Shown: piece by piece, positions 16,205 through 25,626 of the stretch | How the letters are laid out: every line of letters starts with the position of its first letter | How positions within the stretch are numbered: position 1 is the first letter of the stretch | Assembly (NCBI GenBank): GCA_021732215.1 | Contig: JAKFVL010000023.1 | Span: 124,001-188,000, forward strand | DNA: 64,000 bases | Direction: 5' to 3' | DNA from: Hyphomicrobiales bacterium | GTDB taxonomy: Bacteria > Pseudomonadota > Alphaproteobacteria > Rhizobiales > Xanthobacteraceae | Notes under the pieces: model-generated | What the model saw: only the letters and a program-made list of their open reading frames with translations | What the model was told of the DNA's origin: nothing | Database searches by the model: none | Program-made: the position numbers and the translations under genes

Positions 16205-18711
16205 AGCCGATGAACCGCGCCGCAGGGGGCATGATCAAGCCGGCGTCAATGGATGATGAGTGGGCGGCCGCTTACGCGGACTACACGCCGCTGCCCGGAA
16301 TTCCCGATGAATTCGTCGGTCTTGACGGCAAACCCAAGGCGCACTGGCTGACGTTGCTGAATTCGCTCGCCGAAAGCGACATGGCGCGCTCGATCGCCGT
16401 TGCCCAGCGTCACATCCGCGATCTTGGCGTCTCCTATCGCGTTGGCGACGAAGCAAAGGAGCGGAGCTGGCCGCTCACCGGCCTGCCGCTTCTGATCGAG
16501 GAGAGCGACTGGAATCAGATTTCCGCCGGCATCGTCCAGCGCGCCGAGCTGTTCGAAGCGATGCTGGGTGACGTCTACGGCCCCGGCCGTCTGGTGACCG
16601 AGGGCGTGCTGCCTGCTGCCGTGGTCGCGGGCAACAAGGAATTCATCCGCCCGATGGTCAACGTCACGCCGCCCGGCGGCCGCTGGATGCATCTCTATGC
16701 CGCCGATATCGGCCGTGGCCCCGACGGGCAATGGTGGGTGCTGAACGATCGCGCGCAGGCGCCGTCCGGCGCTGGCTATGCGCTGGAAAACCGTCTCGCC
16801 ATGTCGCGCGCCTATCCGTCCGCATATTCGGACATGAACGTGCAGCGCCTCGCGCCGTTCTTCCGCGAATTCCGCAATGGGCTTGCATCGCTGGCGCCGC
16901 GCGAACAGCCGCGCATCTGTCTGATGACGCCAGGGCCTTACAGTTCGACTTATTCGGAGCAATCCTATCTTGCGCGATATCTCGGCTTCCTGCTGGTCGA
17001 AGGCGACGATCTCGTTGTCCACGACGGCAATGTCCACATCCGCACCATCGCCGGCCTCAAGCGCGCCGATGTGATCTGGCGGCGCGTCGATGCGGACTGG
17101 GTCGATCCGATCGAACTCAATGGCGAGTCGCGGCTCGGCATTCCGAGACTGCTGTCTACGATTCGGGAAGGCAGCGTCGTCGTCGCCAACATGCCGGGCT
17201 CGGGCTTCATCGAGTCGCGTGCGTTGATGAGTTTCATGCCGCGCGTCGCGCGCCACTTCGGCGGCGGCGCGCTGGCGTTGCCCAACATCGCGACGTGGTG
17301 GTGCGGTCACCAGAGCGCGCGCGAAAAGGTGCTCGACAATCTCGACACCATGGCGCTTGCCGGCGCGTTCGACGATCTGGGCAGCGGCAAGCAGCCGATC
17401 GTCGGTTCCGATCTCGATGCCGCGGCAAAGGCGCGGCTGCGCGAGCAGATCGCAGCACGCGGCATGGACTATGTCGGTCAGGAACTGGTGCGGCTCTCGA
17501 CGGCGCCGGTGTTCGAGAACGGCAAGCTGGTGCCACGGCCGTTCGTGCTGCGCGTGTTCGCCGCCGCGACACCCGACGGCTGGCATGTGATGCCGGGCGG
17601 CTTCTGCCTGATGTCCGACAAGCCGGATGCGCGCGCAGTCAGCATGGGCGACGGTGTGCAGTCGGCGGACGTCTGGGTGATGTCGAACAAGCCGGTCGCG
17701 ACCGAAACGCTGTTGCCCTCGCAGGAGAGCGTCAACATCCGCCGCATGCTCGGCAATCTGCCGAGCCGTGCCGCCGACAATCTGTTCTGGTTCGGCCGCT
17801 ATCTCGAGCGCGCGGAGGCGATGCTGCGCATTCTTCGCTGTCTGTGCGCGCGCAGCGTCGAGCTCGATTCCATGCGCGGTGATGCTGCGAACAGTCTCAA
17901 GGCGCTGAGCAATATTCTGGTGGCCTGGGGGGCAGTGCCTGCGGATGTTCTGGAAAAGGGGCGGCTTGGCGCCATTGCCCATGCTCTCGGCTCTGAAGAG
18001 AACTACGGATCGGCGTTCGCCAATGTCCGCATGGCCTACGGTGCGGCATCGGTGATTCGCGAGCGGCTGTCGATCGACAGCTTCAAATTGCTCGGCAAGC
18101 TCGAAGCGCAATTGCGCATCGACGCCGATGAAATCGCCAACGAGGCGGAGGCGTTCGAGATCGCCGACCGCGCTCTGGTTACGCTGTCGGCTATCTCCGG
18201 TCTCGCGCAGGAGAACGTCAATCGGGTTGCCGGATGGCGCTTCCTCGACATTGGCCGCCGCGTCGAGCGCGCGATCAACACCTGCCGTTATGTGCGCAGT
18301 TTCGCCGGCGATGCGGCGACGGCCAACGATCTCGATATTCTCCTCGATCTGATCGACTCCCAGATCACCTATCGCTCGCGCTATCTGATCGGCGTGGCGC
18401 TGATGCCGGTTCGCGACATGGCGCTGCTCGATCCGTTCAATCCCCGCTCGGTGGCTTTCCAGATCGGACAGTTGCGTGCGCATCTCGATACGCTGCCGAC
18501 ATTGAACGACGACGGCATCCCGGAGGAGCCCAAGCGATTTATCGAAATGTTTGCCGGCGAGATTGGAAGCGCGGCCGCGCAGGACATCGAGCCAACATCG
18601 GTGCTGGCCTTCGAACAGACCTTGATGCGGTTTGCCGATGCCGTCGCGTCGCGTTACTTCCTGCAACGGCCGGAAGGGCTGAAGGCCAAGGGCGCGAGCG
18701 GTCTCGCGTGA
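16201..18711 (+). CDS. Circularly permuted ATP-grasp plus alpha-E domain protein
   Basis: An 836-residue protein starting at GTG 16201, overlapping the previous stop; an ATG at 16210 is an alternative. Residues about 80-480 match the circularly permuted ATP-grasp type 2 domain (old DUF404/DUF407): [59 protein letters not shown] and [10 protein letters not shown]-like [11 protein letters not shown]. Residues about 510-830 form the helical alpha-E domain (DUF403): [20 protein letters not shown], then SLARENV-like [16 protein letters not shown]-grasp ligases of this kind are predicted to couple amino acids or peptides through acyl-phosphates. The stop overlaps the start of the following transglutaminase gene. 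Function in vivo is uncharacterised. Confidence 0.9.
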   Translation: MKPMNRAAGGMIKPASMDDEWAAAYADYTPLPGIPDEFVGLDGKPKAHWLTLLNSLAESDMARSIAVAQRHIRDLGVSYRVGDEAKERSWPLTGLPLLIEESDWNQISAGIVQRAELFEAMLGDVYGPGRLVTEGVLPAAVVAGNKEFIRPMVNVTPPGGRWMHLYAADIGRGPDGQWWVLNDRAQAPSGAGYALENRLAMSRAYPSAYSDMNVQRLAPFFREFRNGLASLAPREQPRICLMTPGPYSSTYSEQSYLARYLGFLLVEGDDLVVHDGNVHIRTIAGLKRADVIWRRVDADWVDPIELNGESRLGIPRLLSTIREGSVVVANMPGSGFIESRALMSFMPRVARHFGGGALALPNIATWWCGHQSAREKVLDNLDTMALAGAFDDLGSGKQPIVGSDLDAAAKARLREQIAARGMDYVGQELVRLSTAPVFENGKLVPRPFVLRVFAAATPDGWHVMPGGFCLMSDKPDARAVSMGDGVQSADVWVMSNKPVATETLLPSQESVNIRRMLGNLPSRAADNLFWFGRYLERAEAMLRILRCLCARSVELDSMRGDAANSLKALSNILVAWGAVPADVLEKGRLGAIAHALGSEENYGSAFANVRMAYGAASVIRERLSIDSFKLLGKLEAQLRIDADEIANEAEAFEIADRALVTLSAISGLAQENVNRVAGWRFLDIGRRVERAINTCRYVRSFAGDAATANDLDILLDLIDSQITYRSRYLIGVALMPVRDMALLDPFNPRSVAFQIGQLRAHLDTLPTLNDDGIPEEPKRFIEMFAGEIGSAAAQDIEPTSVLAFEQTLMRFADAVASRYFLQRPEGLKAKGASGLA

Positions 18712-19598
18712 TTTACGATGTCCGTCATGTGACGCGCTACAGCTACGAGATGCGCGTGGCATCGTCGAAGCTGGCCTTGCGGCTGATGCCGCGCGACGGT
18801 GGCGGACAGCAGTGCATCGAGCATATGCTGATGATCGAACCGCAGCCGCGCAACATTTCGACCGAGCGGGATTTCTTCGGCAATCATGTCACGATCGCCA
18901 GCGTTGAAACCGGCTTGCTCGATTTGTCCATCGATGCCCGCAGCCGGGTGAAGGTGGACAGGCCGGACGGACCGGGGTCCGGCAAGAGCCCGGATTGGCA
19001 GCGGGTTGCGGAAGCGGCGATGTCAGAGATCGCGATCGCGCCCGATGCGCCGGTGCATTTCATGTTCCGCAGTCCGCGCGTGATGCTCTCGAACAGCGTC
19101 ACCGCATATGCGGCGCAGTCGTTTCAACCCTCCCGTCCGGTGGCCGACGCTGCGCGCGAGCTGGCGAAACGCATTCGCGGCGACTTCAAGTATCTCCCGG
19201 AATCGACCGAGATTTCGACGCCGCTGGAGCAGGCCTTCGCGCAACGCTCCGGCGTCTGCCAGGATTTCGCGCACATCATGATCGCGGGCATGCGCGGGCT
19301 TGGCGTTCCGGCGGCCTATGTCAGCGGATACATCCGCACCATGACAGCGCCTGGCCAGAAACGGCTGGAAGGCGCCGATGCCAGCCATGCCTGGGTGTCG
19401 GTTTGGTGCGGTCCCGAGATCGGATGGTTCGGGGTCGATCCGACCAATGCGATCGACGTTGGCAACGATCACATCGAGGTTGCGGTCGGCCGCGACTTCT
19501 CCGATGTGTCGCCGATCCATGGGGTATTCGTGGGCTCGGGCGAGACCAAGCTCGATGTCGGTGTCGACGTCATTCCGGTCGAGCCGCAACCTGCGTGA
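18708..19598 (+). CDS. Transglutaminase-like cysteine protease-fold protein
   Basis: A 296-residue protein starting at GTG 18708, overlapping the preceding stop (GTGA). The longer frame running back to 18234 lies inside the ATP-grasp gene and is not real. The N-terminal beta domain begins YDVRHVTRYSYEMRV. The catalytic triad is visible as Cys in RSGVCQDFAHIMIAGMRGLG, His in ASHAWVSVWCG and Asp in GWFGVDPTNAI. It is the stand-alone third member of the operon. Proposed roles for such sets are peptide ligation and trimming, or protein tagging. The gene abuts the convergent monooxygenase stop with no gap. Confidence 0.9.
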   Translation: MIYDVRHVTRYSYEMRVASSKLALRLMPRDGGGQQCIEHMLMIEPQPRNISTERDFFGNHVTIASVETGLLDLSIDARSRVKVDRPDGPGSGKSPDWQRVAEAAMSEIAIAPDAPVHFMFRSPRVMLSNSVTAYAAQSFQPSRPVADAARELAKRIRGDFKYLPESTEISTPLEQAFAQRSGVCQDFAHIMIAGMRGLGVPAAYVSGYIRTMTAPGQKRLEGADASHAWVSVWCGPEIGWFGVDPTNAIDVGNDHIEVAVGRDFSDVSPIHGVFVGSGETKLDVGVDVIPVEPQPA

Positions 19599-21506
19599 TT
19601 ATTGAATCACGTAGTCCTCGCGATCGAAGTTCGTCGTCATCTGCCAGTATTCAACCAGCCGCCATGGCGATATCGCGAACACGCGGCCTTGCGGGTTGCG
19701 ATACCAGTTGGTCATGCCTGGATGCGCCCACACCATGCCGCGATGGAGTTCGTCGACCTTCTCGTTGTAGCGGTCGTGGACATCCTGCTTCGGCTCGATG
19801 GTGCGATGGCCGTTTTCCAGCATGTCGCGCAGCGCCAGCATCATGTGCTTGACCTGACACTCGGTCATGAAAAGCTGGTTGCCGCCATGCGCGAGGCCGG
19901 TGTTCGGGCCAATCATGATGAAGAAGTTCGGAAACTGCGGCACGGTGATGCCGAGATGCGCGCGGGCGTCATCCGGTCCCCACACGTCGTGGATTTCGCG
20001 GCCGTTGCGTCCGCGGATCGTCATGGGATGCAACATCTTGCTGACCTTGAAACCGGTTGCATAGACCAGCGCATCCGCCTCCCATACCTTGCCGTCAGTC
20101 ATCCTGACGCCTTCCGGCACGATCTCTACGATGTTGTCGGTGATCAGATGGACGTTGGGCCGCGTCAGCATGCGGTACCAGTGATTGTCGATCAGGATGC
20201 GTTTGCCGTAGGCCGGATAGTCCGGGATGACCTTGGCGAGCAGTTCGGGATTGTCGCCGATGGTCTTGCGGATGTGCCGCTCCATGAAGATGCGGTGCTT
20301 CTCGTTGGCCTCATTGAGCGATCGTTCGGGCGTCGGCCATTGTGGATCGACCTGCAGGGCCGGATGCAGTCCATCGGCGAATCCCCAGAACAACTGGAAG
20401 CGATACCAGCGCAGATAATAAGGAATATTGGCGAGCGCCCATTTCTTGCCGTCGCTGACGCCGAGATGATAGTTCGGATTCGGCACGGCCCAATGCGGCG
20501 AGCGCTGGAAGATCATCAGCTGCTCGACGTCGGGCTGGATGGCCGGTCCGACCTGATGGCCTGACGCACCGGTGCCGATCAGCGCGACACGTTTGCCGCG
20601 CCAGTCGAAATCCTCGTCCCATTCGGCGGTGTGAAATGCCGGGCCCTTGAAGCTGTCGCGGCCGGGAATATCGGGCAAGCGAGGGCGATTGAGGATGCCG
20701 ACTGCCGACACGAGAATGCGCGCGGTGTGCGTCTCGACGCTGCCATCGGGGTTGCGCACGGTCACACGCCACAGCCCATTATCCTCGTCGAATTGGGCGT
20801 CGATCACCTCGGTCTTGAAGGCGATATGCTTGCGCAGGCCGTATTTGTCGGCGACACGCTCGAAGTATTTCCAGAGCTCGTCGCGCTTGGCGAAGAAGTG
20901 CGACCAATTGTGGTTCGGCTCGTAGGCGAACGAATAGAAATGATTGGGCGTATCGACGCCGCAACCCGGATAGCGGTTCTCGAACCAGGTGCCGCCGACG
21001 GCTTCGTTCTTCTCGAAAATTCTGAAAGGAATGCCGGCTTCCTGCAACTGGATCGCGGCGCAGATGCCGGACATCCCGGCGCCGACGATCAGGACGTTGC
21101 ATGCCTGCTTCGCTGATTCAGTGGGTTCGTTGCGCCATTTCAGCTTCCGCGAGTCGAGCGTGTCGAGGGTCAGGTCCTCGCGCATCATGGCGATATAGTT
21201 TTCGCTCATCGGTTCGCCTGCGGCGACCGACATCATCTCGCGCAACAGTGTGTCGTCGGGCGTGCGATCGGGGAGCGTGCCGCTTGCGAGAACATCGTAG
21301 AGCCGGTCGCGGATCGCGCGGCGGATTTCCTCCGGCATGAACTCCTGATAGCTCATCGGCCCGCGCAGGTGCGGCCTTGCCAGCTCGAGCCATTCGCGTT
21401 CGCCGGTGAGATGCACCAAAACCAGCAGCAGAGTCGCCGGATCGGCGGCATCGATGCCCGTGCGAAGCGGATCGGAATCGATAGCGGTGCTTTGGACATT
21501 CGGCAT
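19599..21506 (-). CDS. Flavin-binding Baeyer-Villiger-type monooxygenase
   Basis: A 635-residue protein; start chosen at ATG 21506, with a GTG ten codons upstream as alternative. It has an N-terminal extension of about 140 residues before the FAD-binding Rossmann motif (VLIVGAGMSGICAAIQLQ), then EKNEAVGGTWFENRYPGCG. The Baeyer-Villiger fingerprint is FKGPAFHTAEWD (FxGxxxHxxxW[PD]), followed by the NADPH Rossmann motif ALIGTGASGHQVG. The N-terminal extension matches 4-hydroxyacetophenone monooxygenase-like enzymes. These insert an oxygen atom next to a carbonyl to form esters or lactones; the particular ketone cannot be predicted. It is divergent from a LIV-type transporter/acyl-CoA ligase cluster, suggesting a link to carboxylate or ketone catabolism. 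Confidence 0.88.
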   Translation of the reverse strand: MPNVQSTAIDSDPLRTGIDAADPATLLLVLVHLTGEREWLELARPHLRGPMSYQEFMPEEIRRAIRDRLYDVLASGTLPDRTPDDTLLREMMSVAAGEPMSENYIAMMREDLTLDTLDSRKLKWRNEPTESAKQACNVLIVGAGMSGICAAIQLQEAGIPFRIFEKNEAVGGTWFENRYPGCGVDTPNHFYSFAYEPNHNWSHFFAKRDELWKYFERVADKYGLRKHIAFKTEVIDAQFDEDNGLWRVTVRNPDGSVETHTARILVSAVGILNRPRLPDIPGRDSFKGPAFHTAEWDEDFDWRGKRVALIGTGASGHQVGPAIQPDVEQLMIFQRSPHWAVPNPNYHLGVSDGKKWALANIPYYLRWYRFQLFWGFADGLHPALQVDPQWPTPERSLNEANEKHRIFMERHIRKTIGDNPELLAKVIPDYPAYGKRILIDNHWYRMLTRPNVHLITDNIVEIVPEGVRMTDGKVWEADALVYATGFKVSKMLHPMTIRGRNGREIHDVWGPDDARAHLGITVPQFPNFFIMIGPNTGLAHGGNQLFMTECQVKHMMLALRDMLENGHRTIEPKQDVHDRYNEKVDELHRGMVWAHPGMTNWYRNPQGRVFAISPWRLVEYWQMTTNFDREDYVIQ

Positions 21507-21899
21507 CGGTGTGTCGGCTCGCTGAGTGGTGCGCACGCAGATAAGGGCAGCTCTGGCGGCTCGGCAACAAAAAGCCGTTGCGATCGTCGCATGGTTGCTG
21601 CGCGCCCGCGGTCCGGTTCGCTATGCCATGTTCAGTCGCGATTTCAGGCCGCCTTTTTGGGCATGGTGCGTCGCAACAGGAGTGACGATATCCGGTGTCG
21701 GCCGGGGCCGCGCGTCGCAGACCCATCGTGTTGACTTGCCGTCGTGATTTGGCACTATGATACGGGCAACGCCGTGTTCGCAGCGAACGTCAAAAAATAA
21801 CGACGGGCTGTCAATCAGGACTGGCGATCGCCGCACGCAAAATGGCCGAAAGATCACAACGATCGCGGTCCGGGTGCGACAGGGGGAGGGATAACCGCG
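21507..21899. other. Divergent region between the monooxygenase and the first LIV operon
   Basis: About 390 bases. Two reading frames on the plus strand here match no family and lack ribosome sites. A promoter-like TTGACT (21731-21736) and TATGAT (21756-21761), spaced 19, face the transporter operon. The leader of about 130 bases ends in a strong GGGGGAGGG site before ATG 21900. Confidence 0.4.
21731..21761 (+). promoter_or_regulatory. Candidate sigma-70-type promoter of LIV operon 1
   Basis: TTGACT and TATGAT are separated by 19 bases, or GTTGAC and CACTAT by 17, located 140-170 bases before livH. The match is moderate; assigned by sequence only. Confidence 0.35.
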
Positions 21900-22775
21900 A
21901 TGCTGGACTTTGTTCAGCAGCTCGTGAGCGGAATCGCGCTTGGCTGCGTCTACGGCCTGATCGCGCTTGGCTTCGTGCTGATCTACAAGGCAACCGAGGT
22001 CGTTAATTTCGCCCAAGGCGATTTGATGATGCTCGGCGGATTTTTTGCCTTCACTTTCATCGGCATTCTCGGACTGAATTACTGGATCGGCTTTTTCGCC
22101 GCCGTCGTCGCGATGGCAGCGTTCGGCATGCTGGCAGAGCGTCTCGTGGTGCGGCCGATTCTCGGCTATCCGCAATTCACTATCGTCATGGCGACGATCG
22201 GTCTCGGATTCTTCCTGCGGTCCGTTGCGGGCATGATCTGGGGCACCGATGATCTGAAGATCGACACGCCGTTTTCGCAGGGCGTCCTGCGGCTGGGCGG
22301 TCTCGTGCTCGCCCATGACAAGCTGTCGGTGATCGCAGCCACGCTGCTTTTGTGCCTGCTGCTCTATCTGTTCTTCAACAAGACCACGCTCGGCACCGCG
22401 ATGCGCGCGAGTTCCGAGAACATGCTGGCAGCCTATTACATGGGCATTCCGGTCAAGCGCGTAGTGGCGATCGTGTGGGCGATCAGCGCGGCGGTTGCGA
22501 CCGCGGCCGGCGTCCTGCTTGCGCCGATCACCTTCATTCATTCCAACGTCGGACTGGTGCTCGGCCTGAAGGCGTTTCCCGCAGCCGTGCTCGGAGGGTT
22601 CGGGTCCATTCCCGGCGCGCTGGTCGGTGGCGTCCTGATCGGCGTGATCGAGAGCATGGCCGGCTTCTACCTGCCGCAGGGATGGAAGGACGTCGCGCCC
22701 TATATCGTGCTGCTGGCGGTGTTGCTGCTCAAGCCTGAGGGCATCTTCGGCCTTCACGTTCGGAAGAAGGTCTGA
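21900..22775 (+). CDS. livH: LIV-type ABC transporter permease LivH (system 1)
   Basis: A 291-residue membrane protein with about eight hydrophobic helices. Family motifs: SGIALGCVYGLIALGFVLIYKA near the start, EVVNFAQGDLMMLGGFF, and the late EAA-like loop GLKAFPAAVLGGFGSIPGALVGG. It is one of two permeases of a branched-chain amino acid/amide uptake (HAAT) transporter. The strong GGGGGAGGG ribosome site and the following livM (15 bases), livG and livF genes define one operon. Systems of this kind linked to an acyl-CoA synthetase often carry carboxylates rather than amino acids. Confidence 0.92.
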   Translation: MLDFVQQLVSGIALGCVYGLIALGFVLIYKATEVVNFAQGDLMMLGGFFAFTFIGILGLNYWIGFFAAVVAMAAFGMLAERLVVRPILGYPQFTIVMATIGLGFFLRSVAGMIWGTDDLKIDTPFSQGVLRLGGLVLAHDKLSVIAATLLLCLLLYLFFNKTTLGTAMRASSENMLAAYYMGIPVKRVVAIVWAISAAVATAAGVLLAPITFIHSNVGLVLGLKAFPAAVLGGFGSIPGALVGGVLIGVIESMAGFYLPQGWKDVAPYIVLLAVLLLKPEGIFGLHVRKKV

Positions 22776-22790
22776 AGGGGTGATGGCTCG

Positions 22791-23942
22791 ATGAAGTTCC
22801 TGTTCAAGACCGACTACGAAGACGACATCCGCCTTTTTCCGCACAGCGGCTATCTCTGGACTTACGGCACGTTGCTCGTTCTGATCGCGGCCGCGCCCTT
22901 CGTGCTGAGCAGCTATCTGATCAGCCAGCTGGTGTTTGTTTCGATCTACGCCATTGTCGGCGTCGCGCTTCTGATCCTGACCGGGTTCACCGGACAGGCT
23001 TCGCTCGGCCACGCCGCATTTCTCGCGATCGGCGCGTACACGACGGCCTACCTGCAGCAGTTCGGCGTTCCGTTCCCGGTGTACTTTCTGACCGCGGGTC
23101 TTCTCACCGGCATCATCGGAGCTATCGTCGGCTTTCCGGCCCTGCGCCTGCACGGCATCTACCTCGTCATCGCAACGATCTCGTTTGCGCTGATCGTCGA
23201 GGAAATCCTCGCGCGCTGGGAAAGCGTCACCCATGGCAATGAAGGTCTGCGGGTCAAGACGATCCAGATGCTCGGCACGACGGTGCCGCGCGACAGTGCG
23301 GGGTTCTATTACTTATGCATGGGCGTCCTGATCGTCGTCATTCTGGGCGCGATCAATCTGCTGCGTTCGCCGACCGGCCGCGCTTTTGTCGCGATCCGCG
23401 ACAGCGAAACGGCGGCCAAGAGCATGGGCATCAACGTTTCGCTCTACAAGGTGAAATCGTTTGCCATCAGCGCCGCGATCACGGGCCTCGCCGGCTGCCT
23501 GTTCGCGCACAAGCTCACGTTCATCAGCCCGGAAATGTTCACGCTCCAGCTGTCGATCGAATTCATCATGGTGATCCTGATCGGTGGCGCGTTCAGCCTG
23601 CATGGCGCAGTGCTGGGCGCGATTTTCATCGTCATGGTCGATCCGTTCCTGACTTTCCTGAAAGACGATATCCCGGGCGCGATCGCCAATTTCTCGATGT
23701 TGATGGGCGCCGGCGCCGAGCGTGCCGCGGCAATCGAGAAATCGACGGCGGCCGTCGCATCCGCCAACGGTTTGAAAGGCGCGATTTACGGCTTTCTCAT
23801 CATGGCCTTCATTCTGTTCGAGCCGCTCGGGCTGTACGGGCGATGGCTGAAGATCAAGCTCTTCTTCCAGCTTTTCCCGCTCTACAAGCGGGCGACCTTC
23901 AAGCGGCAGAAGATCTATGTGAAGTCGGAGCGGAACCGATGA
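22791..23942 (+). CDS. livM: LIV-type ABC transporter permease LivM (system 1)
   Basis: 383 residues, longer than usual because of an N-terminal leader (KTDYEDDIRLFPHSGYLW) and a basic C-terminal tail ([19 protein letters not shown]). The core has LILTGFTGQASLGHAAFLAIGAY and GRAFVAIRDSETAAKSMGIN, typical for LivM, with an insertion around FSMLMGAGAERAAAIEKSTA before the last helix. Its stop overlaps the livG start (ATGA), showing translational coupling. It forms the inner-membrane channel with LivH. Confidence 0.92.
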   Translation: MKFLFKTDYEDDIRLFPHSGYLWTYGTLLVLIAAAPFVLSSYLISQLVFVSIYAIVGVALLILTGFTGQASLGHAAFLAIGAYTTAYLQQFGVPFPVYFLTAGLLTGIIGAIVGFPALRLHGIYLVIATISFALIVEEILARWESVTHGNEGLRVKTIQMLGTTVPRDSAGFYYLCMGVLIVVILGAINLLRSPTGRAFVAIRDSETAAKSMGINVSLYKVKSFAISAAITGLAGCLFAHKLTFISPEMFTLQLSIEFIMVILIGGAFSLHGAVLGAIFIVMVDPFLTFLKDDIPGAIANFSMLMGAGAERAAAIEKSTAAVASANGLKGAIYGFLIMAFILFEPLGLYGRWLKIKLFFQLFPLYKRATFKRQKIYVKSERNR

Positions 23943-24697
23943 GCTACTTCCGCGCCGAGAATCTGTCGCTGCATTTCGGCGGCCTCAAAGCCGTGGATTC
24001 AGTCAATTTTGCCATGGAGAAGGGCGAGATACTGTCGATTATCGGCCCCAACGGCGCCGGCAAGAGTTCTATATTCAATCTGATTTCGAGACTCTACGAT
24101 CCGACCTCCGGGCGGCTGTTCTTCGAGGATCAGGAGATCACCCACGAACCGCCTTACAGCATTGCGAAGCTCGGAATCGCCCGGACCTTTCAGAACATCG
24201 AACTGTTCGAGAACGCCAGTGTCCTGAACAATCTGCTGGTCGGCCGCCATCGTCACTGCACGTCCAGTCTGTGGCAGGAAATCCTGTACATGCCGAGCGT
24301 GCGGCGTGATGAAAAAATCCATCGCCACAAGGTCGAGCAGGTGATCGAATTCCTCGATCTCGAACCGTATCGCGACCGCGTTATTTCCGGCTTGCCGTAT
24401 GGCGTCCGCAAGGTGGTTGAACTGGCGCGGGCGCTCTGCACCGAGCCGAAGCTGATCCTGCTGGACGAGCCGTCATCCGGGTTGAATGTCGAGGAAACCA
24501 CCGACATGTCGTTCTGGATTCGCGACATGAAGAGCGAACTCGGCATCACCGTTTTGATGGTGGAGCATGACATGTCGCTGGTCAGTCGCGTGTCAGACCG
24601 TGTCATCGCGCTGAACTACGGCAAGGTGCTCGCGATGGGGCAGCCTGCCGAGGTTCAGTCGCATCCCGATGTCGTTGCAGCGTATCTCGGTGCGTGA
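23939..24697 (+). CDS. livG: LIV-type ABC transporter ATPase LivG (system 1)
   Basis: A 252-residue ATPase starting at the ATG overlapping the livM stop. Walker A is GPNGAGKSS, Walker [12 protein letters not shown], and the H-loop lies in [10 protein letters not shown]. The ABC signature is degenerate ([15 protein letters not shown] instead of an LSGGQ-type), a variation common in LivG. It energises LivHM together with LivF, which starts 10 bases downstream. Confidence 0.92.
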   Translation: MSYFRAENLSLHFGGLKAVDSVNFAMEKGEILSIIGPNGAGKSSIFNLISRLYDPTSGRLFFEDQEITHEPPYSIAKLGIARTFQNIELFENASVLNNLLVGRHRHCTSSLWQEILYMPSVRRDEKIHRHKVEQVIEFLDLEPYRDRVISGLPYGVRKVVELARALCTEPKLILLDEPSSGLNVEETTDMSFWIRDMKSELGITVLMVEHDMSLVSRVSDRVIALNYGKVLAMGQPAEVQSHPDVVAAYLGA

Positions 24698-24707
24698 GGG
24701 TCAGGGT

Positions 24708-25487
24708 ATGAGCGCAACCGACATCATCCTCAAGCTCAGCAATATCGAGAGCTACTACGGACCGATCATGGCGATCCGCGGCATCAGCCTGGAGGTGCCG
24801 CGCGGCAAGATCGTCACGCTGCTTGGCGCCAACGGCGCCGGCAAGACGACGGTGCTGAAGACCATTTCCGGCATTCTCGATCCGCAGAAGGGCACCATCG
24901 AGTTCGACGGCAAACCGATCCAGCGCGTCGAGGCCGACAAGATCGTGCGGCTGGGACTGAGCCATGTCCCCGAGGGGCGCGAGGTGTTCCCATTTCTCAC
25001 CGTGCGCGAGAACCTGATGATGGGCGCCTATCCGCGCAAGGACCGCGACGGAATTGCGGCCGATCTTGAGCGGGTCTACGATTACTTCCCGAGATTGCGC
25101 GAGCGCATCAATCAACCGGCCGGACAACTGTCGGGTGGCGAACAGCAGATGCTCGCCATCGGGCGTGCGCTGATGAATCGCCCCACGCTGTTGCTTCTGG
25201 ACGAGCCGTCGCTCGGCCTTTCGCCAATTCTGGTGAAGGAAATCTTCGGCATTATCCGCCGCATCAATCAGGAGCAGGGCACGTCGATCCTGCTGGTTGA
25301 ACAGAATGCCAAGGTCGCGCTGGAAACCGCGCATTATGGCTACGTGCTCGAGATCGGGCGGGTGGTGATGAACGACTCCTGCGAAAAGCTGATGCAGTCG
25401 CAGGACATTCAGGAATTCTATCTCGGCGCTGTCGATCACGGCGCGCGGGGCGAACGGCGCTGGAAGAAAAAGAAGACGTGGCGATGA
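24708..25487 (+). CDS. livF: LIV-type ABC transporter ATPase LivF (system 1)
   Basis: A 259-residue ATPase; ATG 24708 follows GAGGGTCAGGG, and an earlier in-frame start at 24669 lies inside livG. Walker A GANGAGKTT, signature LSGGEQQMLAIGRAL, Walker B LLLLDEPSLGLSP and a C-terminal basic tail (ERRWKKKKTWR) are visible. A dispersed inverted-repeat element fills the gap to the next gene. Confidence 0.92.
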   Translation: MSATDIILKLSNIESYYGPIMAIRGISLEVPRGKIVTLLGANGAGKTTVLKTISGILDPQKGTIEFDGKPIQRVEADKIVRLGLSHVPEGREVFPFLTVRENLMMGAYPRKDRDGIAADLERVYDYFPRLRERINQPAGQLSGGEQQMLAIGRALMNRPTLLLLDEPSLGLSPILVKEIFGIIRRINQEQGTSILLVEQNAKVALETAHYGYVLEIGRVVMNDSCEKLMQSQDIQEFYLGAVDHGARGERRWKKKKTWR

Positions 25488-25495
25488 GGATAATC

Positions 25496-25612
25496 CGTCA
25501 TTGCGAGCGAAGCGAAGCAATCCAAAGTCACGATCTGTGGCCTGGATTGCTTCGTCGCCAAAGGCGAGCGAAGCGACGCCGTTCTTCGAACGGCCTATGC
25601 CTCGCAATGACG
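25496..25612. repeat. Dispersed inverted-repeat element, copy 1 (CGTCATTGCGAG ends)
   Basis: A 117-base element bounded by exact inverted ends CGTCATTGCGAG (25496-25507) and CTCGCAATGACG (25601-25612). Internal inverted arms include GAAGCAATCCA and TGGATTGCTTCG. A related element lies at 38566-38677. It is noncoding, like REP/MITE-type repeats common in Bradyrhizobium relatives, and sits between livF and the acyl-CoA ligase gene. Confidence 0.85.
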
Positions 25613-25626
25613 AAGGAGGGGCACCC

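Noticed and set aside
16246-18762. Antisense open frame of 838 codons opposite the ATP-grasp/alpha-E gene
   Set aside because: Same codon-composition artefact; the plus strand encodes recognisable domains and couples to both neighbours.
21621-23234. Minus-strand open frame of 537 codons across the livH/livM region
   Set aside because: Composition dominated by Arg, Asp, Gln and His without hydrophobic core; shadow of the two permease genes.
25501-25626. N-terminal extension of the acyl-CoA synthetase
   Set aside because: It translates the family A repeat; an ideal ribosome site precedes ATG 25627.
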